Notes: generated by a model not told the origin, from the letters alone. A stretch of DNA of 64,000 nucleotides from Cupriavidus pauculus (GCF_008693385.1 NZ_CP044065.1:1364001-1428000), one strand, 5' to 3'. Shown: positions 1 to 9,009, counted from the first letter of the stretch. Program-made: numbers and translations.

Positions 1-692
1 GCCACGAAGTGAGGCACGACCAGCCGGATGTCGCGCTCCACGCCCGATCGCTTCATCGTCTCGTCGGCAACACCGTGCCCCGAACCCGCCGAGACTACGA
101 CCACATGCTTGGCCGCGCAAAATTCCTCGCGCGTCAGCGTGCCCTTGTCCAGCGCGTGCCCCTTGCGAAAAAGGCAGACATAGCTGTGACGTAGAATCCG
201 GCGCTGCATGAAGCCCGTCTTCATGTCCGGTATCCAGCCGACGGCCAGGTCCACACGGCCGGCCTCCATCTCGTCGCGCAGATTCACGGTCGCGTTTCGC
301 ACCGTGCTGATGGTCACGCCAGGCGCGATCTTCTCGAGCAACCCCGTCAGCGTCGGCAGTATATAAATCTCGCCGATATCGGTCATCGCAATCGTGAACG
401 CGCGCTTGCTGGTCATCGGATCGAACTTGACCTGTTGATTCAGCGTGCTGTGAATCGTGCTGAGCGCGTAGCTGATGGGCTCCGCAAGCTGCTGGGCATA
501 GGGCGTCGGCTCCATGCCACGCGAGGTGCGCAGAAACAGTTCGTCCCCGAGAAGTTTTCTCAGTCTGTTCAAGGCGTTACTGACGCCAGGCTGCGAGATG
601 CCGAGCGTCTCCGCGACCCTGGACGCGCGGCGCTGCTTGAGCAACTCCGAAAATACGAGCAGCAGATTCAGGTCGACGTCCTTCAGATCCAT
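1..692 (-). CDS. nagR: NahR/NagR-type LysR regulator (partial, 3' end outside window)
   Basis: About 230 codons of a LysR-type activator are visible; the rest lies beyond base 1. The N-terminal winged helix-turn-helix (residues about 1-65, with SRVAETLGISQPGVSNAL) is followed by the start of the effector domain, whose AFTIAMTDIGEIYILP stretch is characteristic of the NahR/NagR/DntR branch that responds to salicylate. The ATG at 692 has AGGAGG about 9 nt upstream. It diverges from the salicylate-hydroxylase genes that start at 831, the arrangement of nagR and the nag operon. The branch assignment is confident; salicylate as effector is inferred from family and neighbours. Confidence 0.85.
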   Translation of the reverse strand, partial: MDLKDVDLNLLLVFSELLKQRRASRVAETLGISQPGVSNALNRLRKLLGDELFLRTSRGMEPTPYAQQLAEPISYALSTIHSTLNQQVKFDPMTSKRAFTIAMTDIGEIYILPTLTGLLEKIAPGVTISTVRNATVNLRDEMEAGRVDLAVGWIPDMKTGFMQRRILRHSYVCLFRKGHALDKGTLTREEFCAAKHVVVVSAGSGHGVADETMKRSGVERDIRLVVPHFV

Positions 693-722
693 GGTCCTTG
701 GCCTCCTGAGGCGTTGGGCTAT

Positions 723-737
723 ATCACGCGCAGTGAT
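723..737. promoter_or_regulatory. LysR operator in the nagR-nagAa divergent promoter
   Basis: ATCAC-GCGCA-GTGAT is a perfect 5-bp inverted repeat with a T-N11-A core, the classical LysR box. It lies 31 bp upstream of the regulator start and 94 bp upstream of the reductase start, in the only gap between them. Similarity to NahR sites is suggestive. An AT-rich stretch at 741-769 downstream is the likely core promoter of the operon. Confidence 0.6.
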
Positions 738-830
738 TCATTGTATTGCTGCCTTTCTATTTATTAATAGCGGGGCTTCTACCAACATTCAGTCCGACAA
801 CCCAACACGTCGGACCGAGGTAGACGCAAT

Positions 831-1817
831 ATGGAGCTGACCGTTCTCCCCACAGACCACAGGATTCCGATCGAATCCGGATCGAATCTGCTCGAGCTGC
901 TGCGCAAGCACGGTGTACCCGTGTCATACAGCTGCCTGGCCGGCCGCTGCGGCACCTGCCGCTGCAGGGTCACCGAAGGCAAGGTAGTCGAATCCGGGCG
1001 CGACGTACTCTCGGCGTCGGTCAACGACGGCCAGTTCGTGCTCGCCTGCCAGACGACGCTGACAGGCAGTTGTGCCATCGAAATCCCCGAGGCGGACGAG
1101 GTCGTCGTGCATCCGGCGAAGCTGCTCAAAGGCGTCGTCACCGGCATCGACGCGCTCACGCATGACATCCGTCGGCTGCGCCTGCGCACCAACAAGCCGC
1201 TTTCGTTCTCGCCGGGCCAATACGCCACGCTCCAGTTCGCCTCCGGCCACATCCGGCCCTACTCGATGGCAAACATCGAGGGCGATGACGAGCTCGAGTT
1301 CCATGTGCGGCTCGTACCGGGCGGTCGCGCTTCGACCTATATCGCCGAGACGCTCAGGGAAGGAGACACCGTGCGCGTGAGCGGTCCGCTCGGCACCGCC
1401 TACCTGCGTCGCCTGCACAAGGGGCCGATGTTATGCGTGGCCGGTGGCACCGGGCTGGCGCCAGTGCTGTCGATCGTGCGTGGCGCGCTGGCAGCGGATA
1501 TGGACAACCCCATCCGCCTTTATTTCGGCGTGCGTAGTCCGCGGGACCTGTACGGCGCCGACATGTTGCGGGACCTCGCAACGAGGCACCCGGGACTCGA
1601 TGTGCACATCGTCGTCAGCGAGGATGCGGACGGCTCCGGCTATCGCGGTGGCCTGGTCACCGATGCCGTGGCGCAGGACCTGCCCGACCTGACGGGCTGG
1701 CGAGCCTATGTCTGTGGGGCCCCGCCGATGGTGGAGGCGGCGCAGATCCTGATGCGGCAGCGAGGATTGCCCCTCGAACGCATCTATGCGGATGCGTTCT
1801 ACGCAACCGGCATCTAA
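831..1817 (+). CDS. nagAa: Ferredoxin reductase component of the salicylate hydroxylase
   Basis: A 328-residue electron-transfer protein that passes NAD(P)H electrons to the Rieske ferredoxin. Residues 1-90 are a plant-type 2Fe-2S domain with Cys35, Cys40, Cys43 and Cys73. An FAD-binding domain follows (RPYSMAN near residue 140), then an NAD-binding domain (GGTGLAPVLSIV). This order is that of NagAa/NahAa-type reductases. GAGG lies about 10 nt upstream of the ATG. It is first in an operon with the oxygenase subunits and ferredoxin. NagAa is the best match by architecture and gene order, but related ring-hydroxylating systems use similar reductases. Confidence 0.85.
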   Translation: MELTVLPTDHRIPIESGSNLLELLRKHGVPVSYSCLAGRCGTCRCRVTEGKVVESGRDVLSASVNDGQFVLACQTTLTGSCAIEIPEADEVVVHPAKLLKGVVTGIDALTHDIRRLRLRTNKPLSFSPGQYATLQFASGHIRPYSMANIEGDDELEFHVRLVPGGRASTYIAETLREGDTVRVSGPLGTAYLRRLHKGPMLCVAGGTGLAPVLSIVRGALAADMDNPIRLYFGVRSPRDLYGADMLRDLATRHPGLDVHIVVSEDADGSGYRGGLVTDAVAQDLPDLTGWRAYVCGAPPMVEAAQILMRQRGLPLERIYADAFYATGI

Positions 1818-1839
1818 GACTTTTACCCCCAAGAGAAAC

Positions 1840-1866
1840 AGGGCGCTCCCACGCATAGGACGCCCT
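1840..1866 (+). other. Stem-loop between nagAa and nagG
   Basis: AGGGCG-C-TCC pairs with GGA-CGCCCT around an 8-nt loop (9 bp, one bulged C). It fills much of the 63-bp spacer just before the nagG ribosome-binding site. There is no U-run, so an RNA-processing or attenuation element inside the operon is likelier than a full terminator. This is inference from pairing only. Confidence 0.4.
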
Positions 1867-1883
1867 ATTCGGAGACGACCGTG

Positions 1884-3143
1884 ATGTCCGAACAACCCAT
1901 CCAATTTGTCGATCGCAGGGCCTGGAAGCAGGACGGTTCAAGCCGCGTCCCTTTCTGGGCCTACACCGACGACGATCTGTATCGCCGCGAGCTCGATCGC
2001 ATCTTCTACGGCAAGCACTGGAGCTATGTCGGCCTCGAAGCCGAGATTCCCGAGCACGGCGACTTCAAGCGCACCGAGATCGGCGAACGCTCTGTGATCA
2101 TGGTTCGCGACAAGGACGGTTCGATCAACGTCGTGGAGAACGTCTGCGCGCACCGCGGCGTCGCGTTTTGCCGCGATCGCAACGGCAACCGCAAGGATCT
2201 CGTCTGCCCGTATCACCAGTGGAGCTATGACCTCAAAGGCAACCTGCAGGGCGTGCCGTTTCGGCGCGGCCTGAAGCAGGATGGCAAGGTCAACGGCGGC
2301 ATGCCAAAGGACTTCTGTCCGGACAACCATGGTTTGACCAGGCTCGGCGTCGCGGTGCGCAATGGCGTGGTGTTCGCGTCGTTCGATCACGACGTCGAGC
2401 CGCTCGAGGAATTTCTGGGGCCCGACATCGTGCGGTATTTCGACCGCGTGTTCGACGGGCGCAAGCTGGTGATTCACGGCTACTCGCGCCAGCGCATTCC
2501 GGCGAACTGGAAACTGATGCTGGAGAACATCAAGGATCCGTATCACGCGGGTCTTCTGCATACCTGGTTCGTGACTTTCGGACTGTGGCGTGCGGATCAG
2601 AAGTCGGCCACGGTGATGGATGTGCACCGGCGTCACGGCGCGATGATGTCGCGCCGCAACTCGGGCGGATCGAGCGCCGTCACGCAGGGCATCACGAGCT
2701 TCAAGGAAAGCATGGCCCTGGAGGACGATCGCCTGCTCGACGTCGTGCAGGAAGACTGGTGGGGCGACCACACGGTCGTGATGATGACGCTGTTCCCGAG
2801 CGTGATCATCCAGCAGCAGGTCAATTGCATGTCGACGCGCCAGATTATCCCGAGCGGCCCCGATGCATTCGATTTCGTCTGGACGCACTTCGGCTTCGAG
2901 TCCGACAGCGAAGAAATGAAACGCCGGCGTCTGCGGCAGGCAAATCTCTTCGGTCCGGCGGGATTCGTCTCCGCGGACGACGGGGAGGTGATCGAGTTCT
3001 CGCAGGAAGGTTTCACGCAAAAACCGGGGCAGGAAACGATCGCGGAACTTGGCGGGGTCGACTACGAGAACACCGACCACATGGTGACCGAAGGTTTGAT
3101 TCGCGGCATGTACGCCTACTGGCGCCGCGTGATGGAGGTATGA
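1884..3143 (+). CDS. nagG: Salicylate 5-hydroxylase, large (Rieske oxygenase alpha) subunit
   Basis: A 419-residue Rieske non-haem iron oxygenase alpha subunit, expected to hydroxylate salicylate to gentisate with the small subunit. The Rieske cluster ligands are Cys88, His90, Cys108 and His111. The catalytic domain carries DPYHAGLLH, with Asp218, His221 and His226 placed for bridging and mononuclear iron binding. The stretches PFWAY, YVGLEAEIP, KVNGGMPKDF and ENIKDPYH closely resemble NagG. GGAG precedes both a GTG at 1881 and the ATG at 1884; the ATG is preferred. The GTG start of the small subunit follows one base after the stop, so the two are likely translated together. Confidence 0.87.
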   Translation: MSEQPIQFVDRRAWKQDGSSRVPFWAYTDDDLYRRELDRIFYGKHWSYVGLEAEIPEHGDFKRTEIGERSVIMVRDKDGSINVVENVCAHRGVAFCRDRNGNRKDLVCPYHQWSYDLKGNLQGVPFRRGLKQDGKVNGGMPKDFCPDNHGLTRLGVAVRNGVVFASFDHDVEPLEEFLGPDIVRYFDRVFDGRKLVIHGYSRQRIPANWKLMLENIKDPYHAGLLHTWFVTFGLWRADQKSATVMDVHRRHGAMMSRRNSGGSSAVTQGITSFKESMALEDDRLLDVVQEDWWGDHTVVMMTLFPSVIIQQQVNCMSTRQIIPSGPDAFDFVWTHFGFESDSEEMKRRRLRQANLFGPAGFVSADDGEVIEFSQEGFTQKPGQETIAELGGVDYENTDHMVTEGLIRGMYAYWRRVMEV

Positions 3144-3144
3144 C

Positions 3145-3618
3145 GTGCTCGATTTCCCGACTTATTCCCAACTGACCGGACTGTACGCCGACTATGCGGC
3201 TGCGCTGGATAACGGCGAATGGGACCGCTGGCCCGAGTTCTTCATGGAAGAGTGTGTCTACAAGCTGCAGCCGCGCGAGAACTTCGACCGAGGCTTTCCG
3301 CTAGCGACGATGTCGCTCGAAAGCAAGGGCATGCTGAAGGACCGTGTGTTCGGTGTTCGCGAGACGCTGTTCCACGATCCGTACTATCAGCGGCACGTCG
3401 TCGGCGCGCCACGCGTACTGGGCGACGACGGCTCCCTCATTCGCGCCGAGGCGAACTACGCCGTGTTTCGTACCAAGCAGAGCAAGCTCTCCGAGGTCTT
3501 CAACACCGGCCGCTATGTCGATGTCGTACAGCGCACGCCGCAGGGGCTCCGGTTCGCATCCCGCATTTGCGTGTTCGACTCCGAGATGATTCCTAACTCC
3601 ATCATTTATCCGATCTGA
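3145..3618 (+). CDS. nagH: Salicylate 5-hydroxylase, small (beta) subunit
   Basis: A 157-residue beta subunit of a ring-hydroxylating oxygenase, with an SnoaL-like cone fold and no redox centre; it supports the alpha-subunit hexamer. Sequence typical of the family includes YADYAAALDNGEWDRWPEFF near the N-terminus. Translation begins at a GTG one base after the alpha-subunit stop. Its ribosome-binding site (GGAGG, 3134-3138) lies inside the alpha gene, indicating coupling. The length is normal for NagH. Confidence 0.85.
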   Translation: MLDFPTYSQLTGLYADYAAALDNGEWDRWPEFFMEECVYKLQPRENFDRGFPLATMSLESKGMLKDRVFGVRETLFHDPYYQRHVVGAPRVLGDDGSLIRAEANYAVFRTKQSKLSEVFNTGRYVDVVQRTPQGLRFASRICVFDSEMIPNSIIYPI

Positions 3619-3628
3619 GGTATCCGGC

Positions 3629-3943
3629 ATGACTATCCATTGGCTGGTTGTCGCACCGCGCAGCGCGGTGCCGGAAGGCGACGTCATCGGCGTCCAGATC
3701 GAAGGGCGCGATATCGCGCTATATGACGTGGACGGCGAGGTATATGCGACGGACAACGTCTGCACCCATGGCAATGCCCGTCTTTGCGACGGCTTTGTCG
3801 ACGGACACGAGATCGAATGTCCGTTGCATCAGGGCAAGTTCGACGTCCGCAACGGTCATCCCACCTGCGAACCCGTGACGGAGAAGCTCCGGACCTACGA
3901 GGTTCGTATCGAGGACGGCCAGGTGATGGTCGGAATCGATTGA
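3629..3943 (+). CDS. nagAb: Rieske-type ferredoxin of the hydroxylase
   Basis: A 104-residue Rieske ferredoxin. The ligands are Cys45-x-His47 (CTH) and Cys64-x2-His67 (CPLH), 17 residues apart. It would carry electrons from the reductase to the oxygenase. GAGG lies 8 nt upstream of the ATG. Its place directly after the oxygenase subunits completes the three-component system in the order reductase, alpha, beta, ferredoxin. No naphthalene-dioxygenase subunits (Ac/Ad) follow, so this operon seems to begin at salicylate. Confidence 0.87.
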   Translation: MTIHWLVVAPRSAVPEGDVIGVQIEGRDIALYDVDGEVYATDNVCTHGNARLCDGFVDGHEIECPLHQGKFDVRNGHPTCEPVTEKLRTYEVRIEDGQVMVGID

Positions 3944-3956
3944 TCGGGGCCTCATC

Positions 3957-5408
3957 ATGACGCATTCCAACGACGCGGCATACAACGTGCCGCAGCAGTA
4001 CATCGACGGCATCTGGCGCGAGGGGACGGCCACCACCGCAACGCGTATCGTGAATCCGGCAACGGAGGCTGTGCTGGGCGAGTTGAGCCACGCATCCTCA
4101 TCCGATCTCGACGAGGCCATTCTGGCCGCGAAAGCCGGCTTCGCGCTGTGGCGCAAGGTGACACCCTACGAGCGGGGCAGGCTCATCGAGCGAGCCGTGG
4201 CGCTGATGCTCGAACGTCGCGAGCACATTGCCCGCCTGATCACGCTGGAGCAAGGCAAGCCGCTCGTGCAGGCGCGCGCGGAAGTCACCGTTGCCGCGGA
4301 CATGATCAAGTGGTACGGGGAGCAGGCGCGGCGGATCTATGGGCGCATTGTGCCGTCCCAGTTTGCAGGCGCCCAGATCTTCGTGCAGAAGGAGCCGGTG
4401 GGCCCATGCGCGCTGTTCTCGCCTTGGAACATGCCGGTGCTGCTGGCAGGCCGGAAGCTAGGCGGTGCACTGGCCGCGGGTTGCTCATGCGTCATCAAGC
4501 CCGCGGAAGAGACGCCTGCGGGCGTCGCGGCGATGGTGGCATGTTTTGTCGAGGCCGGCGTGCCCGCCGGCGTGATCAATCTCGTCTTTGGACAGCCCGC
4601 CGATGTTTCCTCTCGGCTGCTGGCCTCCCCGGTCATCCGGAAGGTCTCGTTCACCGGCTCCGTCGCGGTGGGCAAGCTGCTGGCGCGGCAAGGGGCCGAC
4701 AACCTCAAGCAGGTGACGCTCGAGCTCGGAGGGCATGCGCCGGTCATCGTGATGGGCGACGCGGATATCGATAGTGCGGTCGCACAGACCGCGGCGGCCA
4801 AGTTTCGCAATGCTGGCCAGGTCTGTCTCTCGCCGACCCGCTTCTTCGTTCAGTCGTCTGTCTACGAACGGTTCGTCGATGCGTTCGGCAAATACGCCTC
4901 GCAACTGCGCGTCGGCAATGGGCTAGACCCAGAAACGCAAATGGGGCCGCTGGCCAGCGATCGCCGGCTTCTGGGTGTCCAGAGTCTGGTCGACGATGCC
5001 GTGCAGCAGGGCAGCACCATCGTGAGTGGCGGCACGCGCATCGGCGATCGCGGGTTCTTCTACGCGCCCACCGTGCTGTGCGATGTGCCCGCCAGCGCCC
5101 GCGCAACGTGCGAGGAGGCGTTCGGCCCCATCGCACTGATCACGCCGGTGGCCGATGTCGACGAGGCGATCTCTGCTGCCAACGCGTCCGAACTGGGGCT
5201 CGCATCGTATGCATTCACCGATTCCGCCGCCGCGCAGGCGCGTCTGGCCAGCGAGATCGAGGCGGGCGTGCTGGCGATCAACAACATCGCGGTGTCGGTC
5301 GCGGAGGCGCCGTTCGGCGGAGTGAAGGACAGTGGCTATGGCTACGAGAGCGGTGAGGAGGGACTCGAAGGGTACCTCCATACCAAGACGATTCACCGGC
5401 AGGCCTGA
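3957..5408 (+). CDS. NAD(P)-dependent aldehyde dehydrogenase
   Basis: A 483-residue aldehyde dehydrogenase, full length for the family. The catalytic residues are visible: Asn158 (PWNMP), Glu256 (LELGG) and Cys290 (GQVCLSP). The sequence resembles succinate-semialdehyde dehydrogenases of the GabD type (AEAPFGGVKDSGYG near the C-terminus) more than NahF salicylaldehyde dehydrogenase. It starts 14 bp after the ferredoxin gene, so it is co-transcribed. A role in oxidising an aromatic aldehyde such as salicylaldehyde to the acid is inference from context; succinate semialdehyde remains possible. Confidence 0.8.
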   Translation: MTHSNDAAYNVPQQYIDGIWREGTATTATRIVNPATEAVLGELSHASSSDLDEAILAAKAGFALWRKVTPYERGRLIERAVALMLERREHIARLITLEQGKPLVQARAEVTVAADMIKWYGEQARRIYGRIVPSQFAGAQIFVQKEPVGPCALFSPWNMPVLLAGRKLGGALAAGCSCVIKPAEETPAGVAAMVACFVEAGVPAGVINLVFGQPADVSSRLLASPVIRKVSFTGSVAVGKLLARQGADNLKQVTLELGGHAPVIVMGDADIDSAVAQTAAAKFRNAGQVCLSPTRFFVQSSVYERFVDAFGKYASQLRVGNGLDPETQMGPLASDRRLLGVQSLVDDAVQQGSTIVSGGTRIGDRGFFYAPTVLCDVPASARATCEEAFGPIALITPVADVDEAISAANASELGLASYAFTDSAAAQARLASEIEAGVLAINNIAVSVAEAPFGGVKDSGYGYESGEEGLEGYLHTKTIHRQA

Positions 5409-5429
5409 CGCCGTTGCCCATACCTATCG

Positions 5430-6248
5430 ATGCAGAACATGAACGAGACCGAATTCCCCGCTCATCGACCCGTTGTTGCCATCACCGGCGCGGCATCGGG
5501 CATCGGCGCACAGACCGCCCGGCTGCTGTCCGATCGCGACGCCATCATCATCTCGCTGGATCGCGTAAAGCCGGCATTCGCCGTCGATTACCACATCGCC
5601 GTCGATCTGGGCAACCCGGCGTCGATCGATGAGGCAATCGACGAGCTGCCATCGGGGCTTGACGCGCTATGCAATGTCGCGGGCGTGCCCGGAACCGCCG
5701 GCGCGGATCTGGTCGCGCGCGTGAATTATCTTGGGCTTCGCCACTTGACCGAGCGCGCCTTGCCCAGGCTCCGGCGCGGCGCCGCGATCGTAAACGTTGC
5801 ATCGACGGCGGGTCAGGGCTGGCAGCAGCGGCTGCCCCAGCATCTGGCGCTTGCCCGCACCGAAGGCTTCGCGGAGGGCATGGCCTGGCTCGCGCGCCAT
5901 CCGGTAACCGACGCGCAGGCCTATCCGTACTTCAAGGAAGCATTGATCGTCTGGGCGATGCATCACGCATCGAAATTCCGCGACGAGAACCATGTACGCA
6001 TGAACTGCGTGAGCCCCGGGCCGACCGACACGCCGATTCTCAATGATTTTCGCGAATCGCTGGGTCAGGCGAACGTCGAGGATGCGATTCGCCGCGCGGG
6101 TGGGCTAGGGCGTCCGGAAGATATCGCGCCGGTGATTGCCTTCCTGCTGGCACCGGAGAGTGCCTGGGTCGTGGGCACAAACGTCATGGCGGATGGTGGG
6201 CTCGTGTCGTCGCGCCTTCTCGATATGCCATCCGGTCTGGTTCGGTAA
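5430..6248 (+). CDS. Short-chain dehydrogenase of the coniferyl-alcohol/3-alpha-hydroxysteroid dehydrogenase type
   Basis: A 272-residue classical SDR. The NAD site is TG-AAS-GIG (residues 19-26) and the catalytic pair is Tyr165/Lys169 in YPYFKEALIVW. The stretches CNVAGVPGT and VNYLGLRHLTE match coniferyl-alcohol dehydrogenase and Comamonas-type 3-alpha-hydroxysteroid dehydrogenase. The gene follows the aldehyde dehydrogenase by 21 bp. A plausible job is oxidising an aromatic alcohol (for example salicyl alcohol) to the aldehyde used by that enzyme; this pairing is inference. No clear ribosome-binding site precedes either ATG (5430 or 5439). Confidence 0.75.
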   Translation: MQNMNETEFPAHRPVVAITGAASGIGAQTARLLSDRDAIIISLDRVKPAFAVDYHIAVDLGNPASIDEAIDELPSGLDALCNVAGVPGTAGADLVARVNYLGLRHLTERALPRLRRGAAIVNVASTAGQGWQQRLPQHLALARTEGFAEGMAWLARHPVTDAQAYPYFKEALIVWAMHHASKFRDENHVRMNCVSPGPTDTPILNDFRESLGQANVEDAIRRAGGLGRPEDIAPVIAFLLAPESAWVVGTNVMADGGLVSSRLLDMPSGLVR

Positions 6249-6339
6249 CGCGGGGCACGCTGCGCAACCTGGGAAAGCGGGGCGAGCCATCGGAGCATGG
6301 ACGTACCTGCTGAATTTGAAAAACATGGAGGAGACAATC

Positions 6340-7707
6340 ATGGCAAGCCCCCGCATCGATATCCGGACGTTCATCGACGAACGTCCATTCAGCAGATACC
6401 AGCTGCTGGTTGTGGCACTCTGCACGCTCATCGTATTCCTTGATGGATTCGATACGCAGGCCATTGGTTTCGTGGCACCAGCCATCAGCAAGGAGTTCCT
6501 GATCAGCCGGGCCGAGTTGAGTCCCGTGTTCTCGGCGAGCCTGGTCGGCATGATGCTGGGTGCGTTGGCGGGCGGTCCGGTCTCGGATCGTTTCGGTCGT
6601 CGTCCGGTCCTCTTGGCCGGACTTTTCTACTTCGGCGTCATGTCGCTGCTGACGGCGCTTGCGCCTGACGTCAAATGGCTGCTCATTCTCCGGCTGATGA
6701 CCGGCCTGGGCCTCGGATGCGTGATGCCGAACGCGATCGCGCTGACCAGCGAGTTCGCGCCGGAGCGCGTGCGTGCGACGACCGTCATGCTGATGTTCTG
6801 CGGATTCTCGCTCGGCGCGGCCCTGGGCGGGTTCGTCGCCGCAGCGCTGATTCGCGATCTTGGATGGCAGTCCGTGTTCATCGTCGGCGGCGTGCTGCCG
6901 TGCCTGGCGGCGGTGGCCGCGTGGTATCTGTTGCCCGAGTCGCCAAGCTTCCTCGTGGTCAGGAATGCGCAGAAGGCGCGCGTGCTACGCATTCTTCGCA
7001 AGTTCGGCACGCCCATCGCCGACGACGCCGTATTCACGGTACGAGCCGACGAGAAGCAATCGCAGAAATCACCGGTGCGCCAGCTGTTCGCGGAGAAGCG
7101 TGCATGGCTCACGGTGCTGTTGTGGATCGTGTTCTTCATGAGCCTGATGGACATGTACTTCCTGGCCAACTGGCTGCCGACCGTCATCAGCGATACCGGC
7201 GTGCCGGTGGAGTCGGCTGCGCTAATCACTTCCATGCTGCAGATCGGCGGTACGGTCGGCACGCTGGTATTGGGGCGCGTATTCGACAGGGTGTCCCCGT
7301 TCCGCGCACTCGCGGCGATCTATCTGCTTGCGGCCGTTTTCATCGTACTGGTGGGCGGCGCGGGGCAGTCGGTCCCCATGCTGGTGGTGACGATCTTTGG
7401 AGCAGGCTTCTGCGTCATCGGCGGGCAGATCGGTGCCAATGCGCTCGCCGCGCAGTCGTATCCCACGGCCATGCGCGTGACCGGCGTGGGCTGGGCCCTC
7501 GGTATCGGTCGAGCCGGCTCGGTGGTGGGGCCCGTGGTGGGTGGCCTTCTCCTCTCCCAGCAATGGGAGGTGAAACATCTCTTCATGGTCGCGGCCGTCC
7601 CGGTAGTGATTGCATCGGTCGCGTCATTCGCCATCAGTCTGTCCAAACGGCAGGCGGCAGAGCCCAGGGCGCTCGACGACGCCAGCTCGCCATCCGGCGC
7701 GGGCTGA
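6340..7707 (+). CDS. MFS transporter, aromatic acid:H+ symporter family
   Basis: A 455-residue transporter with about 12 predicted membrane segments. Hallmarks of the aromatic acid:H+ symporter (AAHS/PcaK/BenK) group are LDGFDTQAIGFVAPAI in the first segment and GGPVSDRFGRRPVLL in the loop between segments 2 and 3. The ATG at 6340 is chosen because GGAGGA lies 7 nt upstream; longer in-frame extensions have no such site. Its position in the salicylate operon suggests uptake of salicylate or a related hydroxybenzoate. The substrate is inferred. Confidence 0.8.
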   Translation: MASPRIDIRTFIDERPFSRYQLLVVALCTLIVFLDGFDTQAIGFVAPAISKEFLISRAELSPVFSASLVGMMLGALAGGPVSDRFGRRPVLLAGLFYFGVMSLLTALAPDVKWLLILRLMTGLGLGCVMPNAIALTSEFAPERVRATTVMLMFCGFSLGAALGGFVAAALIRDLGWQSVFIVGGVLPCLAAVAAWYLLPESPSFLVVRNAQKARVLRILRKFGTPIADDAVFTVRADEKQSQKSPVRQLFAEKRAWLTVLLWIVFFMSLMDMYFLANWLPTVISDTGVPVESAALITSMLQIGGTVGTLVLGRVFDRVSPFRALAAIYLLAAVFIVLVGGAGQSVPMLVVTIFGAGFCVIGGQIGANALAAQSYPTAMRVTGVGWALGIGRAGSVVGPVVGGLLLSQQWEVKHLFMVAAVPVVIASVASFAISLSKRQAAEPRALDDASSPSGAG

Positions 7708-7746
7708 TCGCCCACGCGCCGTCCATCGCAGTAGTTCCCGCATGAG

Positions 7747-7769
7747 CGGGCACCCACAAGAGGTGCCCG
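7747..7769 (+). terminator. Hairpin between transporter and porin genes
   Basis: CGGGCACC and GGTGCCCG form a perfect 8-bp stem around a 7-nt loop, about 40 bp after the transporter stop and 80 bp before the porin start. No U-run follows. It may end or attenuate the operon before the porin gene; this is a structural inference. Confidence 0.45.
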
Positions 7770-7847
7770 TGTGGATGCGCTCGTCCGTGCCACCTCTCAT
7801 GCCGGCCGAGCCATCCGCGCCATACAACAAAGACAGGAGACATCGAA

Positions 7848-8957
7848 ATGAACCGCTCGCATCTGTTATATCGATCGTTGCTGACAGGCGTTGCACTGGC
7901 GGCGACCCCAGTGGCCGTTCTGGCGCAGTCCGTGACGCTGTACGGCGTGATCGACACCGGCGTCGAATACATGAACGGCATTGGTCCGGCACGCCACAGC
8001 GTCACCAAGGTGCCAAACCTGACGGGCACCGTGCCGTCGCGCTGGGGCATGCGCGGCACCGAAGACCTTGGTGGCGGCCTCAAGAGCGTCTTCGTTCTTG
8101 AGTCGGGCTTTGCGCCCGATGCCGGCACGTCCGGGCAAGGCAACCGGCTGTTCGGACGCCAGGCGTATGTGGGTCTTGCGGACAGCTGGGGCCAGGTCGC
8201 GGTGGGCCGGCAATACACGATGCTGTTCTGGGCCACGCTTGACGCCGATGTGTTCGGACCAAACGTCTATGGCACGGGCTCGCTCGACAGCTACCTGCCC
8301 AATGCCCGGGCCGATAACGCCATCTCGTACAAAGGAAAGTTCGGAGGGCTGACGCTCGGGGCCACCTACAGCTTCGGGCGGGACAGCGTCAACGCCGGTC
8401 CGAGCCCCGTAGGTACCAACTGTGCGGGCGAGAATGCGGCCGACAAGCGGGCGTGCCGCGAATGGTCTGCACTGGTCCTGTACGAAACGTCCAGGTTCGG
8501 CGTGTCCGCAGCCTACGACTCGTTGCGGGGCGGCCCCGGTGCATTCGGCGGGTTGACGCGCAGCAGTCTTCGTGACGATCGACTGTCGCTGGGCGGCTAC
8601 ATGCTGATCGACCGGGCCAAGCTGGGCGCGGGCTGGATCCGGCGCGACAATCGCGGCAGCGTTACCCCGCGTAGCGATCTCTGGTATGCGGGCGCACTCT
8701 ACGACATCACGCCAGTCATCAATATCGGCGCACAGGTCAACTATCTGCGCTTCCACGACAGCGGCAACAAGGCGGTTCTATATGCCTTGCGCGGCGTCTA
8801 CAGCCTGTCCAAACGCACATCGCTTTACGCTACCGCGGGCTATATCGACAACGGCGGCCAGGCCGCGTTCTCGGTCAGCCTCAATGCGGCTGGCGCGACG
8901 CCGGGGCCGGGTCGCGGTCAATTCGGGACCATGCTGGGCATCAAGCATACGTTCTGA
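7848..8957 (+). CDS. Outer-membrane porin (Gram-negative porin, Burkholderiales type)
   Basis: A 369-residue trimeric-type beta-barrel porin. The signal peptide ends near residue 25 (VAVLA-Q), followed by the usual mature start SVTLYGVIDTGVEY. SRWGMRGTEDLGGGLKSVFVLE and the C-terminal ...GIKHTF, ending in phenylalanine, are family hallmarks. GACAGGAGAC supplies a ribosome-binding site. It lies downstream of the salicylate operon and probably lets small aromatic acids across the outer membrane. Selectivity cannot be read from the sequence. Confidence 0.87.
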   Translation: MNRSHLLYRSLLTGVALAATPVAVLAQSVTLYGVIDTGVEYMNGIGPARHSVTKVPNLTGTVPSRWGMRGTEDLGGGLKSVFVLESGFAPDAGTSGQGNRLFGRQAYVGLADSWGQVAVGRQYTMLFWATLDADVFGPNVYGTGSLDSYLPNARADNAISYKGKFGGLTLGATYSFGRDSVNAGPSPVGTNCAGENAADKRACREWSALVLYETSRFGVSAAYDSLRGGPGAFGGLTRSSLRDDRLSLGGYMLIDRAKLGAGWIRRDNRGSVTPRSDLWYAGALYDITPVINIGAQVNYLRFHDSGNKAVLYALRGVYSLSKRTSLYATAGYIDNGGQAAFSVSLNAAGATPGPGRGQFGTMLGIKHTF

Positions 8958-9009
8958 TCGCACTCATTGGCCGCGCCACTACCTGGGTGGATTGAGCGGC
9001 AATGGGTCT

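Noticed and set aside
3957..5408. NahF salicylaldehyde dehydrogenase
   Set aside because: Length and context fit, but the sequence motifs resemble GabD-type enzymes more closely, so only a general aldehyde dehydrogenase call is made.
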